DNA of 64,000 nt from contig CACNZK010000003.1 of assembly GCA_902625035.1 (NCBI GenBank), positions 42,149 to 106,148 on the forward strand, written 5' to 3'. Under the pieces are notes generated by a model. That model was not told the origin of the DNA. It searched no databases and saw only the letters and a list, made by a program, of their open reading frames with translations. The translations under genes and the position numbers were made by a program. Shown piece after piece: positions 49,264-59,748 of the stretch (positions within the stretch are counted from its first letter, which is position 1; each line of letters opens with the position of its first letter). Source of the stretch: an uncultured Pelagibacteraceae bacterium. GTDB taxonomy: Bacteria > Pseudomonadota > Alphaproteobacteria > Pelagibacterales > Pelagibacteraceae.

Positions 49264-50262
49264 TTAAAGTGTGGGTAAAAGGTTAAAATAAAATAAATAA
49301 CTGGCAGTCAAAACAACATAAGTTAAAGATAAAGGAAGAAATATTTTCCAACCTAATCTCATTAATTGATCATATCTATATCTTGGTACAACTGCTTTAA
49401 CCAATGCAAATAGAACAAATAAAAGTAATATCTTTAAAATTAGCCAAAAAACTCCTGGAATCATATTAAATGGATATAAATCAATAGGTGAAAGCCACCC
49501 TCCTAAAAATAATATGGAACCTAGAGCACACATTAATAAAATATTTGCATATTCTCCTAGCCAGAACATTGCATACATCATGCCAGAATATTCAGTTTGA
49601 TAGCCAGCAACTAACTCCGCCTCTGCCTCAGGCAAATCAAAAGGTGGTCGATTTGTTTCTGCTAAAGCAGAAATAAAAAATATTACAAACATTGGAAATA
49701 AAGGAATTATAAACCATATGTTTTGTTGAGCTAAAACTATATCGCTTAAATTTAATGATCCAACACATAAAAGAACGTTAATAATGATTATACCAATTGA
49801 AACCTCATAGGAAACCATTTGAGCGGCAGATCTTATTGAACCTAAAAAAGGATATTTTGAATTGGACGCCCAACCTCCCATGATAATTCCATAAACTCCC
49901 AGAGATGAGACGGCAAAAATATAAAGAATTCCAACATTTATATTAGCTAAAACCTGACCCTCTCCAAAGGGTATGACTGCCCATGCTATCAATGCTAGAG
50001 TCATTGTAATAATTGGAGCTAAAATAAAGATAACTTTATTAGAACTAGCTGGAATAATAATTTCTTTAAAAATATATTTTAGTGCGTCAGCTAAAGATTG
50101 TAACAAACCAAAAGGACCAACAACATTAGGACCTTGTCTCTTTTGAACAAAAGCCCAAACTCTTCTATCTAACCATACAATCATGGCTACAGATACTAGA
50201 ACTGGTACAAGAAGAAAAAGGATTTTGTAGACTTCTTCAAAAACTTGATTTATGTATTCCAT
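49264..50262 (-). CDS. nuoH: NADH-quinone oxidoreductase subunit H
   Basis: 332 residues, eight or nine membrane helices. Quinone-site loops: [20 protein letters not shown] at the start, and [20 protein letters not shown] with the conserved acidic residues, then [20 protein letters not shown]. It forms the quinone chamber and links both arms of complex I. 3-nt gap from nuoG. Confidence 0.98.
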   Translation of the reverse strand: MEYINQVFEEVYKILFLLVPVLVSVAMIVWLDRRVWAFVQKRQGPNVVGPFGLLQSLADALKYIFKEIIIPASSNKVIFILAPIITMTLALIAWAVIPFGEGQVLANINVGILYIFAVSSLGVYGIIMGGWASNSKYPFLGSIRSAAQMVSYEVSIGIIIINVLLCVGSLNLSDIVLAQQNIWFIIPLFPMFVIFFISALAETNRPPFDLPEAEAELVAGYQTEYSGMMYAMFWLGEYANILLMCALGSILFLGGWLSPIDLYPFNMIPGVFWLILKILLLFVLFALVKAVVPRYRYDQLMRLGWKIFLPLSLTYVVLTASYLFYFNLLPTL

Positions 50263-50265
50263 TAT

Positions 50266-52299
50266 TTACCCTTCAGTACCAGTTCGTTGAACCTCAAATT
50301 TAGAATTGTTACAATTTAACATTGTTTTTGATGAACGTGCGATTACATTAGAAAAATAATAATCCTTGAAAGTTATTTTGAGGATTTCGTCTGTAAAATT
50401 ACTTGCACTCAATTCATTATTAGAAGGGGTTTCTTGTCTTTCTTTCTTTAAATTAATATAATTAAACATACTGCTCACTAATTCATCTTTATCATTAAAA
50501 AGTCCTCTATTATTCATAAATTCTGCAAGATCATTAATAATTTCCCAATCTTCTTTGGCTTCGCCTGGAGGATATGAAGCTTTATAAGCCTTTTGTACTT
50601 TACCTTCTAAATTAGTATAATGACCTGATTGTTCTGTGTATGCTGCACCCGGCAAAATAATATCTGCTAGTTCTGCACCATTATCCCCGTGGCTTCCTAC
50701 ATATATTACAAATTCATTTTTTTTATTGAATTTCAGGTTATCTTGACCCAATAAAAAAATTAAATCAAATTTATTTTCATTCAGACTCTTAATTAATTCA
50801 TTTTTTTTATCAATTATATCAAGATCTAAACTTCCAACTGTAGCTGCATCGGAAGGTAAAAAATTTAAAGGATTCCAATCTTCAGTAAATTTATTATTTA
50901 TCAATAAAAAATTTTTGAAAGAACTAAATAAAAATTCTGCCGACTTAGATTTAAAAAATGATTCACCAAATATTATTATTGGTTTTTGAGCTTTAATTAT
51001 GTCTTTGGAAATATTATTGTTATTTTCAATAATATTTCTAATTGTTTGAGTTTTTCCATCGAGACTTTGATAAGGATAGGTTAAGTCACCTACATCATTC
51101 AAAGAAACAATTTTGACTTTATTGTTAAGATATGCTTTTCTAATTCTCGCATTTAGCATTGTTGCTTCAAATCTTGGATTTGTTCCAATTAGCAAGATCA
51201 GATCAGACTCTTCAATACCATTAATTGTCGAATTGAATAAATAGTTTTCTCTTTTAGAACTATCAATAAACATATCTGATGATCTAGATTCATAATTTTT
51301 TGTGTCGATAGTCCTCTCTAAAAATTCTTTAAATATGTAACTAGCTTCCATATTTATCAAATCACCTACAAATCCAGCTATTTTATCTTTATCAGTATTC
51401 TTGATTTTTGATTTTATAATTTTAAAAACTTCCTCCCAAGAAGCTTTTTCAAATTTATTATTGTATTTGACATATGGTGTATCAAGCCTTTGATTTAACA
51501 AACCGTCACAAGCATATCTAGTTTTATCTGATATCCATTCCTCATTTATATCTTCATTTATTAGGGGCAAAACTCTCTTTACTTCCCAGTCATACGTATC
51601 TACTCTAATATTGGATCCAACTGCATCCATAACATCAATTGTTTCAGTTTTTTTTAACTCCCAAGGTCTTGCTTCAAATACATAAGGTTTTGAGGTAAGA
51701 GCTCCTACAGGACATAAATCAATTACATTTCCTGATAATTCTGATTGAACTGATTTTTCTAGATAAGTAGTGATTTGCATGTCCTCACCTCTTCCAATTG
51801 CACCAAGTTCAGGCACTCCAGCTATTTCAGTTGCAAATCTTACACACCTTGTACAATGAATACATCTTGTCATTTGTGTTTTGATTAAAGGTCCCATATT
51901 TTTATCTGGAACAGCTCTTTTATTTTCTTTAAATCTAGATTTATCTATTCCATAAAACATAGACTGATCTTGAAGATCGCATTCTCCACCTTGGTCACAA
52001 ACAGGACAATCTAAAGGATGATTGGCTAGTAAAAATTCCATCACACCTTTTCTAGATTTTTCAATTTTAGAAGTATTGGTTCTTATTACCATACCTTCAG
52101 CTGCAGGCATTGCACATGAGGCTATTGGTTTTGGAGATTTTTCCATCTCGACAAGACACATTCTGCAATTTCCAGCAATGGATAATTTTTCATGGTAACA
52201 AAATCTTGGAATTTCTACCCCAGCTTTTTCACAAGCTTGTAAAACTGTTAAGCCTTCCTCAACTTCGACTTCAATATCATTAACTTTTAATTTAAGCAT
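50266..52299 (-). CDS. nuoG: NADH-quinone oxidoreductase subunit G
   Basis: 677 residues. The N-terminal 2Fe-2S ferredoxin domain has [19 protein letters not shown] and a further Cys in ASCAMP. Next come the His/Cys cluster [20 protein letters not shown] and the 4Fe-4S site [16 protein letters not shown] with [15 protein letters not shown]. The rest is a molybdopterin-oxidoreductase-like domain without bound cofactor, with [17 protein letters not shown] and [20 protein letters not shown]. It carries electrons from NuoF toward NuoI. Overlaps nuoF by 8 nt. Confidence 0.97.
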   Translation of the reverse strand: MLKLKVNDIEVEVEEGLTVLQACEKAGVEIPRFCYHEKLSIAGNCRMCLVEMEKSPKPIASCAMPAAEGMVIRTNTSKIEKSRKGVMEFLLANHPLDCPVCDQGGECDLQDQSMFYGIDKSRFKENKRAVPDKNMGPLIKTQMTRCIHCTRCVRFATEIAGVPELGAIGRGEDMQITTYLEKSVQSELSGNVIDLCPVGALTSKPYVFEARPWELKKTETIDVMDAVGSNIRVDTYDWEVKRVLPLINEDINEEWISDKTRYACDGLLNQRLDTPYVKYNNKFEKASWEEVFKIIKSKIKNTDKDKIAGFVGDLINMEASYIFKEFLERTIDTKNYESRSSDMFIDSSKRENYLFNSTINGIEESDLILLIGTNPRFEATMLNARIRKAYLNNKVKIVSLNDVGDLTYPYQSLDGKTQTIRNIIENNNNISKDIIKAQKPIIIFGESFFKSKSAEFLFSSFKNFLLINNKFTEDWNPLNFLPSDAATVGSLDLDIIDKKNELIKSLNENKFDLIFLLGQDNLKFNKKNEFVIYVGSHGDNGAELADIILPGAAYTEQSGHYTNLEGKVQKAYKASYPPGEAKEDWEIINDLAEFMNNRGLFNDKDELVSSMFNYINLKKERQETPSNNELSASNFTDEILKITFKDYYFSNVIARSSKTMLNCNNSKFEVQRTGTEG

Positions 52300-53620
52300 T
52301 TTTATCTAATAAGTGCTGATCAACTAAGTAAGGAATATTCTGAGTTTCTTTTACAATTGGATCAAAATTATTTCTTTTTTTAATTTCATCTTTAAAATGT
52401 CTTAATAAACCCTGAACTGGCCAGGACGATCCTTCACCAAAAGCACAAATTGTATGACCTTCTATTTGCTTTGTTACATCTCCCAGCATCTCTATTTCAT
52501 CTTTTGATGCCTCTCCTTTAGCCATTCTCTCAAGCATTCTCCACATCCATCCTGAACCCTCTCTACAAGGAGTGCATTGACCACAACTTTCATGTTTATA
52601 AAATCTAGCAATTCTAGCCATACATTTTATAATGTCTTGATCTTTATTTATCACAACGACACCTGCTGTTCCCAACCCACTTTTTTCAGCCACTAATGAG
52701 TCAAAATCCATTGTTAATGTTTCACATTTATCTTTAGGAATTAATGGCATAGAAGATCCTCCAGGTATTACCGCTTGTAAATTATCCCATCCACCTATGA
52801 CACCTCCTGCATGAACCTCAATTAATTCTTTAAGTGGTATATTCATTTCTTCCTCAACATTGCACGGATTATTTACATTTCCAGATATACAAAATATTTT
52901 AGTACCAGTATTTTTTTCTCTACCTAAAGATGCAAACCACTTACCACCTCTTCTTAAAATTGTTGGAACAACGGCGATAGTTTCGACATTATTAATTATT
53001 GTAGGACAGCCATACAAGCCAACTAGCGCTGGAAAAGGAGGTTTTAATCTTGGTTGACCTTTGTTTCCCTCAATACTTTCAAGTAAAGCTGTTTCTTCCC
53101 CACAAATATATGCCCCTGCACCATAATGTATATAAATATCTAAATCCCATCCTGTCCCAGCTGCGTTTTTTCCAATTAATTTTTTTTCATAGGCTTCATC
53201 GATTGCGGCTTGAAGTTTTTGTCCATCAACAAAATATTCACCTCTTATATAAATATAACAAACATGAGCTTGAATTGCATATGAGGCTATTAAACATCCT
53301 TCTATTAGTTTATGAGGTTCAAATCTTAATATATCTCTATCTTTGCAAGTGCCGGGTTCTGACTCATCGCCATTGATAACTAAATAGTGAGGTCTAGGTC
53401 CAACCTCTTTAGGCGCAAATGACCATTTAAGACCTGTCGGAAAACCAGCTCCACCTCTTCCCCTAAGTTGCGACTCTTTAATCTCATTTATAATCCAGTC
53501 TCTACCTTTATTAGTAATTTCTTTTGTATTTACCCAATCACCTCTTTTTTGAGATGAAGTTAAATCTGAACCCAAATCATTATATAAATTTTGAAAAATT
53601 CTATCTTGATCTTTAAGCAT
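52292..53620 (-). CDS. nuoF: NADH-quinone oxidoreductase subunit F
   Basis: 442 residues. FMN/NADH-binding [33 protein letters not shown] and YIRGEYF; FMN site [19 protein letters not shown]; 4Fe-4S motif [16 protein letters not shown] with the fourth Cys in TICAFGEG. It oxidises NADH and starts electron flow in complex I. 8-nt overlaps on both sides. Confidence 0.98.
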   Translation of the reverse strand: MLKDQDRIFQNLYNDLGSDLTSSQKRGDWVNTKEITNKGRDWIINEIKESQLRGRGGAGFPTGLKWSFAPKEVGPRPHYLVINGDESEPGTCKDRDILRFEPHKLIEGCLIASYAIQAHVCYIYIRGEYFVDGQKLQAAIDEAYEKKLIGKNAAGTGWDLDIYIHYGAGAYICGEETALLESIEGNKGQPRLKPPFPALVGLYGCPTIINNVETIAVVPTILRRGGKWFASLGREKNTGTKIFCISGNVNNPCNVEEEMNIPLKELIEVHAGGVIGGWDNLQAVIPGGSSMPLIPKDKCETLTMDFDSLVAEKSGLGTAGVVVINKDQDIIKCMARIARFYKHESCGQCTPCREGSGWMWRMLERMAKGEASKDEIEMLGDVTKQIEGHTICAFGEGSSWPVQGLLRHFKDEIKKRNNFDPIVKETQNIPYLVDQHLLDKNA

Positions 53621-54221
53621 TTTTTAATTCCATCAGTGTTTTTCTTCCATTTTCAGGTTCATTATTTATTCTTCCTCTATATGAGCCTGGTTTAGGAGTC
53701 TCGTCTTTTAAAATTTTATCTAAAATTTCTAGAGTTTTTTCCTTGTCTAAATCCTCATAATAATCATCATTAATTTGCATCATTGGAGCAGTAACACAAG
53801 CACCTAAACATTCTACTTCCATCCATGAACAATTTTTACCAGGTAATAATTCTGATTCATTGTCAGAAATTTTTTCTTTACAGGCTTCAACTAATTTTCC
53901 AGCTCCTCTAATCATGCACGGCGTTGTAGTGCAAACTTGTATAAAATATTTTCCAACAGGTGATAAGTTATACATACTATAAAAAGTTGCTACTTCGTAA
54001 ACTTTTATGTATGGCATATCTAAAATTTTGGCTATGTACTTCATTGCAACTAATGGTATCCAATTATTATTTTGTTTTTGAGCTATATACAATAATGCCA
54101 TAACTGCACTTTGTTGTTTTCCTTTAGGGTATTTTGAAATAATTTCATTTGCTGCTTTTAAAGAAGATGAATTGAATTCAAAATTCTCTGGTTGTTCTTT
54201 GGCTGGTCGTTTTAAACTCAT
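53613..54221 (-). CDS. nuoE: NADH-quinone oxidoreductase subunit E
   Basis: 202 residues. Thioredoxin-like 2Fe-2S domain with four cysteines: [12 protein letters not shown] and [13 protein letters not shown]. The N-terminal helical part has [20 protein letters not shown] and [19 protein letters not shown]. Holds cluster N1a beside NuoF. ATGA overlap with nuoD. Confidence 0.98.
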   Translation of the reverse strand: MSLKRPAKEQPENFEFNSSSLKAANEIISKYPKGKQQSAVMALLYIAQKQNNNWIPLVAMKYIAKILDMPYIKVYEVATFYSMYNLSPVGKYFIQVCTTTPCMIRGAGKLVEACKEKISDNESELLPGKNCSWMEVECLGACVTAPMMQINDDYYEDLDKEKTLEILDKILKDETPKPGSYRGRINNEPENGRKTLMELKNA

Positions 54222-55393
54222 CTATCAACCTCACCAAAAACTATATCTAGAGAACCAAGCACAGCAGGAACATCAGCTAACATATGTCCTTTAATTAAAT
54301 AATCCATTGATTGTAAATGTGAAAATCCAGGTGCTCTGATTTTGCATTTATAAGGTTTGCTTGATCCATCTGATATTAAATAAACTCCAAATTCTCCTTT
54401 AGGTGCTTCAACTGCTGTGTAAATTTCATCTTTTGGTACACGATATCCTTCGGTAAATAATTTAAAGTGATGTATTAAAGCTTCCATTGATTGTTTAATA
54501 TCCTTTTTTGATGGAGGAGTTATTTTTCCATCAAAAGTTTTTATTGGACCCTTTTCCATTTTTGCTAAGCACTGCTTTATTAGAGATACACTTTCTTTCA
54601 TTTCTTCAATTCTACATAAATAACGATCATAACAATCTCCATTTTTACCAACCGGAATTTTAAATTCTAATTGCTCGTAACAATCGTATGGTTGTGATTT
54701 TCTTAGATCCCATGGAACACCGGAGCCTCTAATCATAACACCACTAAAAGAGTAATCGAGAGCGTCTTCCTTTGTTACAATTCCAATATCAACATTTCTT
54801 TGTTTAAATATTCTATTGTCAGTCAATAAGTTTTCCAAATCATTTATTATTTTTGGAAAAGTTTCACAAAATTTTGCAATATCTGTCTCTAAACCTGCTG
54901 GTAAATCTTGATGCACACCCCCAGCTCTAAAATAGTTTGCATGTAATCTTGATCCAGAAGCTCTTTCGTAAAAAGTCATTAAAGTTTCTCTTTCCTCAAA
55001 ACCCCATAATGATGGTGTTAAAGCTCCAACATCCAATGCTTGTGTTGTTACATTTAGAATGTGACTTAAAATTCTACCTATTTCACAAAACATAACCCTA
55101 ATAAATTGAGCTCTAATTGGAACATCAATATCTAAAATTTTTTCAATAGCTAAAGCAAAAGCATGTTCTTGGTTCATCGGAGCAACATAGTCAAGACGAT
55201 CAAAATATGGGACTGCTTGCATGTAAGTTTTATTTTCTATCAACTTTTCTGTACCACGATGTAATAAACCAATATGTGGATCTGCTTTTTCTACTACCTC
55301 TCCATCTAACTCTAAAATAAGTCTAAGTACGCCATGTGCTGCAGGATGTTGTGGACCAAAATTTAAATTTAGGTTTTTAATTTTTTTTGTCAT
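54218..55393 (-). CDS. nuoD: NADH-quinone oxidoreductase subunit D
   Basis: 391 residues, 49-kDa-type subunit. Quinone-site hairpin [20 protein letters not shown] with the conserved His, [54 protein letters not shown], and the C-terminal DIVFGEVDR. NuoC and NuoD are separate genes here, unlike the E. coli fusion. Its start overlaps the end of nuoC by 17 nt. Confidence 0.98.
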   Translation of the reverse strand: MTKKIKNLNLNFGPQHPAAHGVLRLILELDGEVVEKADPHIGLLHRGTEKLIENKTYMQAVPYFDRLDYVAPMNQEHAFALAIEKILDIDVPIRAQFIRVMFCEIGRILSHILNVTTQALDVGALTPSLWGFEERETLMTFYERASGSRLHANYFRAGGVHQDLPAGLETDIAKFCETFPKIINDLENLLTDNRIFKQRNVDIGIVTKEDALDYSFSGVMIRGSGVPWDLRKSQPYDCYEQLEFKIPVGKNGDCYDRYLCRIEEMKESVSLIKQCLAKMEKGPIKTFDGKITPPSKKDIKQSMEALIHHFKLFTEGYRVPKDEIYTAVEAPKGEFGVYLISDGSSKPYKCKIRAPGFSHLQSMDYLIKGHMLADVPAVLGSLDIVFGEVDR

Positions 55394-55982
55394 TATTTTC
55401 TTTTAATTCATTTATATATTTTGTGCCTTCCCATGGGCTTTCATAATCAAAATTTCTGTAATTCTGTTCTAATTTCACGGGCTCACTAATAACTTTTTTT
55501 TGATCTTCATTATATCTAACCTCAGTATGACCAGTTAAAGGAAAATCTTTTCTCAAAGGATGTCCTTCAAAACCATAGTCCGTTAGAATTCTTCTTAAAT
55601 CTGGGTGATCCTTAAAATTTACACCATACATATCAAATACTTCTCTTTCCATCCAATTAGCAGATGGAAAAATAGATGTTAGGGATGGAATAACTTCATT
55701 TTCAGTTATACTATAACTTAAAATCGCTCTTTGATTAAATTCATGACTCAAAAATAAATATACAATTTTAAATCTTTGAGGTTGTTCAGGATAATCAACA
55801 ACAGTTATATCGATTAATTGCCTAAATTTTGTATTTTTATTTGTTTTAAAAAATAAAGTCACATCGATTAAATCTTCCTTATCTATTTCTGCATAGATTT
55901 GATTATGTTTTATTTTAGTGCTATTGATTTTTGTTCCTAACTCGGAATTAATTTTTTTTTCTAAATCAATTAAATTATTCAT
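55377..55982 (-). CDS. nuoC: NADH-quinone oxidoreductase subunit C
   Basis: 201 residues, 30-kDa-type subunit. Signature [39 protein letters not shown] is present (quoted parts: [18 protein letters not shown]), preceded by [20 protein letters not shown]. Structural subunit of the hydrophilic arm. 1-nt gap from nuoB; overlaps nuoD by 17 nt. Confidence 0.97.
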   Translation of the reverse strand: MNNLIDLEKKINSELGTKINSTKIKHNQIYAEIDKEDLIDVTLFFKTNKNTKFRQLIDITVVDYPEQPQRFKIVYLFLSHEFNQRAILSYSITENEVIPSLTSIFPSANWMEREVFDMYGVNFKDHPDLRRILTDYGFEGHPLRKDFPLTGHTEVRYNEDQKKVISEPVKLEQNYRNFDYESPWEGTKYINELKENNDKKN

Positions 55983-55983
55983 T

Positions 55984-56499
55984 TTATCTAGTAAACGAAC
56001 CTTTGTTTCGTATTTTTTTTTGTAATTGCATTATTCCATACAATAAAGATTCAGCCGAAGGGGGACATCCTGGAACATATACATCAACTGGTACTATACG
56101 ATCACAACCTCTTACAACAGAATATGAGTAGTGGTAATATCCTCCGCCGTTAGCACAACTTCCCATTGATATTACATACCTTGGCTCTGGCATTTGATCA
56201 TAAACTTTTCTTAGCGCGGGAGCCATTTTATTTGTTAATGTTCCCGCTACAATCATAACATCTGATTGTCTTGGGGAACCTCTTGGTGCAGCACCAAATC
56301 TTTCAATATCATATCTTGGCATAGCAGTTTGCATCATTTCAACAGCACAACAAGCAAGACCAAAAGTCATCCAATGCAATGAGCCTGATCTAGACCAATT
56401 TATCAAATTATCCAATGAAGTAGTTATAAAACCATTCTCACTAAAATCCTTAGCAAGTTCTTTAAATTCTTCAGGTATTTGATCTAATTTATTATTCAT
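55984..56499 (-). CDS. nuoB: NADH-quinone oxidoreductase subunit B
   Basis: 171 residues. N2 cluster ligands: the tandem cysteines in [14 protein letters not shown], the Cys in [13 protein letters not shown], and the Cys in [37 protein letters not shown] is also conserved. It carries the last Fe-S cluster before quinone. 8-nt gap from nuoA. Confidence 0.98.
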   Translation of the reverse strand: MNNKLDQIPEEFKELAKDFSENGFITTSLDNLINWSRSGSLHWMTFGLACCAVEMMQTAMPRYDIERFGAAPRGSPRQSDVMIVAGTLTNKMAPALRKVYDQMPEPRYVISMGSCANGGGYYHYSYSVVRGCDRIVPVDVYVPGCPPSAESLLYGIMQLQKKIRNKGSFTR

Positions 56500-56507
56500 T
56501 TATAATT

Positions 56508-56876
56508 CTATTCCCAATCTAATGCTCCTTTTTTCCACTCATAAATAAAACCAATTGTAAGTATAAATAAGAAAATCATCATTGACATAAATCCTAAAAT
56601 TCCGATATTTCCTAAAGAAATTGCCCAAGGAAATAAGAATGCAATCTCTAAATCAAAAATTATAAAAAGTATTGCAACTAGATAGAATCTTACATCAAAT
56701 TCCATTCTTGAATCTTGAAAAGGTTCAAATCCACATTCATAAGCTGATAACTTTTCTGGATCTGGATTTTTTGGAGATAGAATAAAATTAATTACTATAA
56801 ACGCACAACTCAATCCTAATGCAATAATTAGGAACAATATTATAGGTAAATAATCCTTTAAAAAATCCGCAGTCAT
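56508..56876 (-). CDS. nuoA: NADH-quinone oxidoreductase subunit A
   Basis: 122 residues, three membrane helices. The loop [20 protein letters not shown] with the conserved Cys and the helix [19 protein letters not shown] are the NuoA hallmarks. First gene of nuoA-N, preceded by a 200-nt gap with a plausible promoter. Confidence 0.97.
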   Translation of the reverse strand: MTADFLKDYLPIILFLIIALGLSCAFIVINFILSPKNPDPEKLSAYECGFEPFQDSRMEFDVRFYLVAILFIIFDLEIAFLFPWAISLGNIGILGFMSMMIFLFILTIGFIYEWKKGALDWE

Positions 56877-56925
56877 AATGTTAATAATATTAATCTTTGA
56901 ATAAGAAAATTCTGATAAGATTCAT

Positions 56926-56954
56926 AGTATAGTTGCTTTTTTATAATATTTAAA
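56926..56954 (-). promoter_or_regulatory. Candidate sigma-70 promoter of the nuo operon
   Basis: On the minus strand TTTAAA (56949-56954) and TATACT (56926-56931) are 17 nt apart. RNA would start near 56919, about 42 nt before the nuoA ATG. The rest of the gap up to the tRNA at 57085 (about 130 nt) is AT-rich and shows no ORF, clear terminator or other structure that I can support. Confidence 0.45.
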
Positions 56955-57084
56955 GTTTTTATATCTAAGTAAAATTGGTGTTTTTTATAGATATTTTTGT
57001 GCTTATTAACAGTGCAAATTAGTCACGTATTTAATGGCTAATTCATTAACAGATTATTTAAAATTGAGAATAATTATCACTAAA

Positions 57085-57161
57085 TGGCGGGAGTGAAGGG
57101 ACTCGAACCCTCGACCTATCGCGTGACAGGCGATCGCTCTAACCAACTGAGCTACACCCCC
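57085..57161 (-). tRNA. tRNA-Asp (anticodon GTC)
   Basis: 77 nt including an encoded CCA. Acceptor GGGGGTG pairs with CACTCCC (one G-U), D-arm GTAGCTCAGTTGGTTAGAGC, anticodon loop CTGTCAC with GTC, T-arm GAGGG-TTCGAGT-CCCTT. Located 15 nt downstream of tRNA-Val on the same strand, probably processed from one transcript. Confidence 0.97.
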
Positions 57162-57176
57162 ACTTGTGATTCATTT

Positions 57177-57252
57177 TGGTGGGCAGTAAAGGACTCGAAC
57201 CTTTGACCCCCTCGGTGTAAACGAGATGCTCTACCAACTGAGCTAACCGCCC
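57177..57252 (-). tRNA. tRNA-Val (anticodon TAC)
   Basis: 76 nt including an encoded CCA. Acceptor GGGCGGT pairs with ACTGCCC (one G-U), D-arm TTAGCTCAGTTGGTAGAGC, anticodon stem TCTCG/CGAGG with loop TTTACAC giving TAC, T-arm with TTCGAGT loop. First of the Val-Asp tRNA pair. Confidence 0.97.
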
Positions 57253-57270
57253 TTAACCAAAATAAAGTGA

Positions 57271-57298
57271 TTTATATCTTTTGGAATGATTACGTCAA
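57271..57298 (-). promoter_or_regulatory. Candidate promoter of the tRNA-Val/tRNA-Asp pair
   Basis: On the minus strand TTGACG (57293-57298) and TATAAA (57271-57276) are 16 nt apart, each matching five of six consensus bases. The start would fall about 12 nt before the tRNA-Val 5' end. This is the strongest promoter-like pair I see in the window. Confidence 0.6.
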
Positions 57299-57358
57299 GT
57301 TCTATTACTAATGAAAAAATGGCTTAAAAATTATTTTTTATTAATATTTTTTTGTGAG

Positions 57359-58531
57359 TTAACAAAGATAATCAAGAGCTTTAAGTATTCCACCTTTTTT
57401 GTATGGTATCTTCGATTTCATTAATCCCATTTCGACACCAGCTAAAGTTCCAGCTAACATTAATTCATTAAAATCTCCTAAATGTCCAATTCTAAAAATT
57501 TTACCTGCAACTTTTGCTAAGCCTGTTCCTAAAGACATATTGTAATGATCTAAAATTATTTTTCTCAATGAGTCAGCATCGTGTCCATCTGGAACCATTA
57601 CAGCTGTTAATGAGTCTGAATATTCCTCAGGGTTTTTACACAGTATCTCTAAGCCCCAAGCTTTTACTGCAACTCTAGTTGCCTCTGCAAATCTTTTATG
57701 TCTTGTAAACACATTTTCTAAACCCTCTTCTGTTAATATATTAATTGCTTCATCTAATCCGTATAATAAATTGGTTGCGGGCGTATATGGAAAATAACCT
57801 TTTTTATTGTTTTCCAACATTGGTTTCCAATCCCAATATGATTTTGGCAAATCAGATGACTCGTAAGCTTTTAAAGCTTTTGAACTAATTGCATTAAATG
57901 ACAGTCCTGGGGGTAATAATAATCCTTTTTGAGAACCACCAACAGTAACATCAACTTTCCATTCTTCATGCCTGTAATCTATTGATCCAAGTGAAGATAT
58001 TGTATCAACAAATAGTAAAGCAGGATGATTTGAATTATCCATTGCTTGTCTTATTTTTCCAATTCTGCTTGTAACACCAGTAGATGTCTCATTATGAACG
58101 GCACAGACTGCTTTGATTTTTTTTTCTTTATCTTCTTTTAATTTTTGTTCAACAATATTTGGATCAACTCCTGTCCTCCAATCACCTTTTACAAAGTCAA
58201 TTTCTAATTTAAATTTATCTGCAATATCGTACCAAAGAGTAGAAAAATGTCCTGTTTCAAACATAAGAATCTTATCACCAGCACTTAAAGTATTTACAAT
58301 TGCAGCTTCCCAAGCACCTGTACCTGATGCGGGAAATATTATTACGGGCTCTGAAGTTTTAAAAATTAATTTTATCCTATCTAAAACTCGTAAACCGAGT
58401 TCTGCAAAATCTGGGCCTCTATGGTCTATGGTTGGATAATCCATTGCTCTTAAAACTCTATCAGGAACATTAGTAGGACCTGGTATTTGTAAAAAATGTC
58501 GACCAGGTCTTATATTGTTTGAAATTGCCAT
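57359..58531 (-). CDS. Class V aminotransferase, serine-glyoxylate aminotransferase type
   Basis: 390 residues. Fold-type I class V PLP enzyme: N-terminal PGRHFLQIPGPTNVPDRVLR and DHRGPDFAELG, GTGAWEAAIVNTLSAGD, AVHNETSTGV, FVDTISSLGSIDYRHEEW, and the PLP Lys202 in GGSQKGLLLPPGLSF. The N-terminus closely resembles serine-glyoxylate aminotransferase of methylotrophs, giving glycine plus hydroxypyruvate from serine and glyoxylate; alanine-glyoxylate activity is the main alternative. A glyoxylate-to-glycine step would matter in SAR11, known for unusual glycine/serine needs. Divergent from the dehydratase gene at 58577. Confidence 0.85.
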   Translation of the reverse strand: MAISNNIRPGRHFLQIPGPTNVPDRVLRAMDYPTIDHRGPDFAELGLRVLDRIKLIFKTSEPVIIFPASGTGAWEAAIVNTLSAGDKILMFETGHFSTLWYDIADKFKLEIDFVKGDWRTGVDPNIVEQKLKEDKEKKIKAVCAVHNETSTGVTSRIGKIRQAMDNSNHPALLFVDTISSLGSIDYRHEEWKVDVTVGGSQKGLLLPPGLSFNAISSKALKAYESSDLPKSYWDWKPMLENNKKGYFPYTPATNLLYGLDEAINILTEEGLENVFTRHKRFAEATRVAVKAWGLEILCKNPEEYSDSLTAVMVPDGHDADSLRKIILDHYNMSLGTGLAKVAGKIFRIGHLGDFNELMLAGTLAGVEMGLMKSKIPYKKGGILKALDYLC

Positions 58532-58536
58532 TCTGC

Positions 58537-58565
58537 TGTATATGCTAAAGAAAATATATAATCAA
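58537..58565 (-). promoter_or_regulatory. Candidate promoter for the aminotransferase gene
   Basis: On the minus strand TTGATT (58560-58565) and TATACA (58537-58542) are 17 nt apart. RNA would start at about the A of the ATG (58531), giving a leaderless or nearly leaderless message. A plus-strand TATAAT at 58557-58562 for the divergent gene overlaps the -35 element, so the two directions could compete. Confidence 0.4.
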
Positions 58566-58576
58566 ACTTATTATGT

Positions 58577-59731
58577 ATGACAAATAGTAGTAATTTAATT
58601 GATAGTTTAGAAGTCTTTGTTTTAAGTAATCCCAAAGAAGTTAAACCCCATTGGGTAAGTCATTTCACTGTTCCAACTGCAAATGAATTATTAATTAAGA
58701 TTAAAAACAAAGATGGTAATTCAGGTTTTGGATTAGCCACAAGTTACACAGATATCAAACCAATTATCAAACCTTTCTCTAATGGATTACAAGATTTAAT
58801 AATTGGGGAAGATCCCTTTTGTCCAGAAAAATTATATGAAAAAATTTTTAAATTGACTGATACACGTATCAGTAATGAAAAAGGTTGGAGTAAAGAGGCT
58901 TTAATAAGAATTTCTGCAGCACTAGATATCGCTTGTTGGGATCTAATTGGTAAAGCATCTAATATTCCTCTTTACAAGTTGTTTGGAGGTTACAGGAATA
59001 AGATACCAGTTTATGTTACTTGTGCTTACTATAGAGATGGTAAGGATGAAAAAGAATTAAAGGAAGAGTTAAAGAAATTAATCAATATTGGACATCAAAG
59101 TTTTAAAGTAAAAGTTGGTGGATTAAGTATTAAAGAAGATGCAAAAAGACTAGAAATAATTAGAGATGAAATAGGAGCTGAAAAAGAATTAATGATTGAT
59201 GTTAACAGAGGATGGGACTTAAAAACTGCATTTGAAGGTGTTAAAGAATTTGAGAGATTTAATCCTACTTGGATTGAAGAACCAGTTAGATGGGAAGATG
59301 ATAGAAGGAGTTTAAAAGTGCTATCAAAAAAAACTCAAATCCCCTTATCAGGTGGAGAAAGCGAAATAACTATTTTTGGATGTAGATCAATGATTGAAGA
59401 AGATGCAATACAAATATTGCAATTTGATTGTACTATGTTTGGTGGTTTTACTAATGGGAAAAAATTATCTGCTTTGTGTGAATTAAATCATTTAGATATT
59501 GCTCCACATCATGATTGTTATATTCATGCTCCTTTAGTTGCTGCTTCTCCATCTGGAAGAATTGTAGAGTCATTTGATGATGAAAGAGATCCACTTCAAG
59601 CAGAGTTATTTGAAAATCCTCACAAAATGAGTAATGGATGGATATATTTAAATGAAAAACCTGGTTTAGGATTAGAAATTTCTGAAACCGCGTTAAAAAA
59701 GTTTGGTAAACTAGTTTACAAAAATAAATAA
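58577..59731 (+). CDS. Mandelate racemase/muconate lactonizing enzyme family, MR-subgroup (probable acid dehydratase)
   Basis: 384 residues of the enolase superfamily. All MR-subgroup residues appear at near-canonical spacing: KVK motif with Lys177 and Lys179, metal ligands Asp208 (MIDVNRGW), Glu234 (WIEEPVRW) and Glu261 (LSGGESE), and the His-Asp dyad Asp284 (LQFDCTMFGG) and His311 (APHHDC). MR-subgroup members mostly dehydrate acid sugars or related hydroxy acids; a few racemise. The substrate cannot be told from sequence. It lies 17 nt upstream of a D-2-hydroxyacid dehydrogenase-like gene on the same strand, suggesting a shared hydroxy-acid pathway. Confidence 0.88.
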   Translation: MTNSSNLIDSLEVFVLSNPKEVKPHWVSHFTVPTANELLIKIKNKDGNSGFGLATSYTDIKPIIKPFSNGLQDLIIGEDPFCPEKLYEKIFKLTDTRISNEKGWSKEALIRISAALDIACWDLIGKASNIPLYKLFGGYRNKIPVYVTCAYYRDGKDEKELKEELKKLINIGHQSFKVKVGGLSIKEDAKRLEIIRDEIGAEKELMIDVNRGWDLKTAFEGVKEFERFNPTWIEEPVRWEDDRRSLKVLSKKTQIPLSGGESEITIFGCRSMIEEDAIQILQFDCTMFGGFTNGKKLSALCELNHLDIAPHHDCYIHAPLVAASPSGRIVESFDDERDPLQAELFENPHKMSNGWIYLNEKPGLGLEISETALKKFGKLVYKNK

Positions 59732-59748
59732 ACCTTTAATTAAGTTTT

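Noticed and set aside
53050..53376. 108-codon plus-strand ORF inside nuoF
   Set aside because: Antisense to a fully conserved nuoF, with composition typical of a reverse-frame shadow and no start context.
57085..57252. tRNA pair as integration site of a genomic island
   Set aside because: No integrase, no repeated tRNA 3' end and no change in base composition was seen next to it; the adjacent metabolic genes may simply be neighbours.
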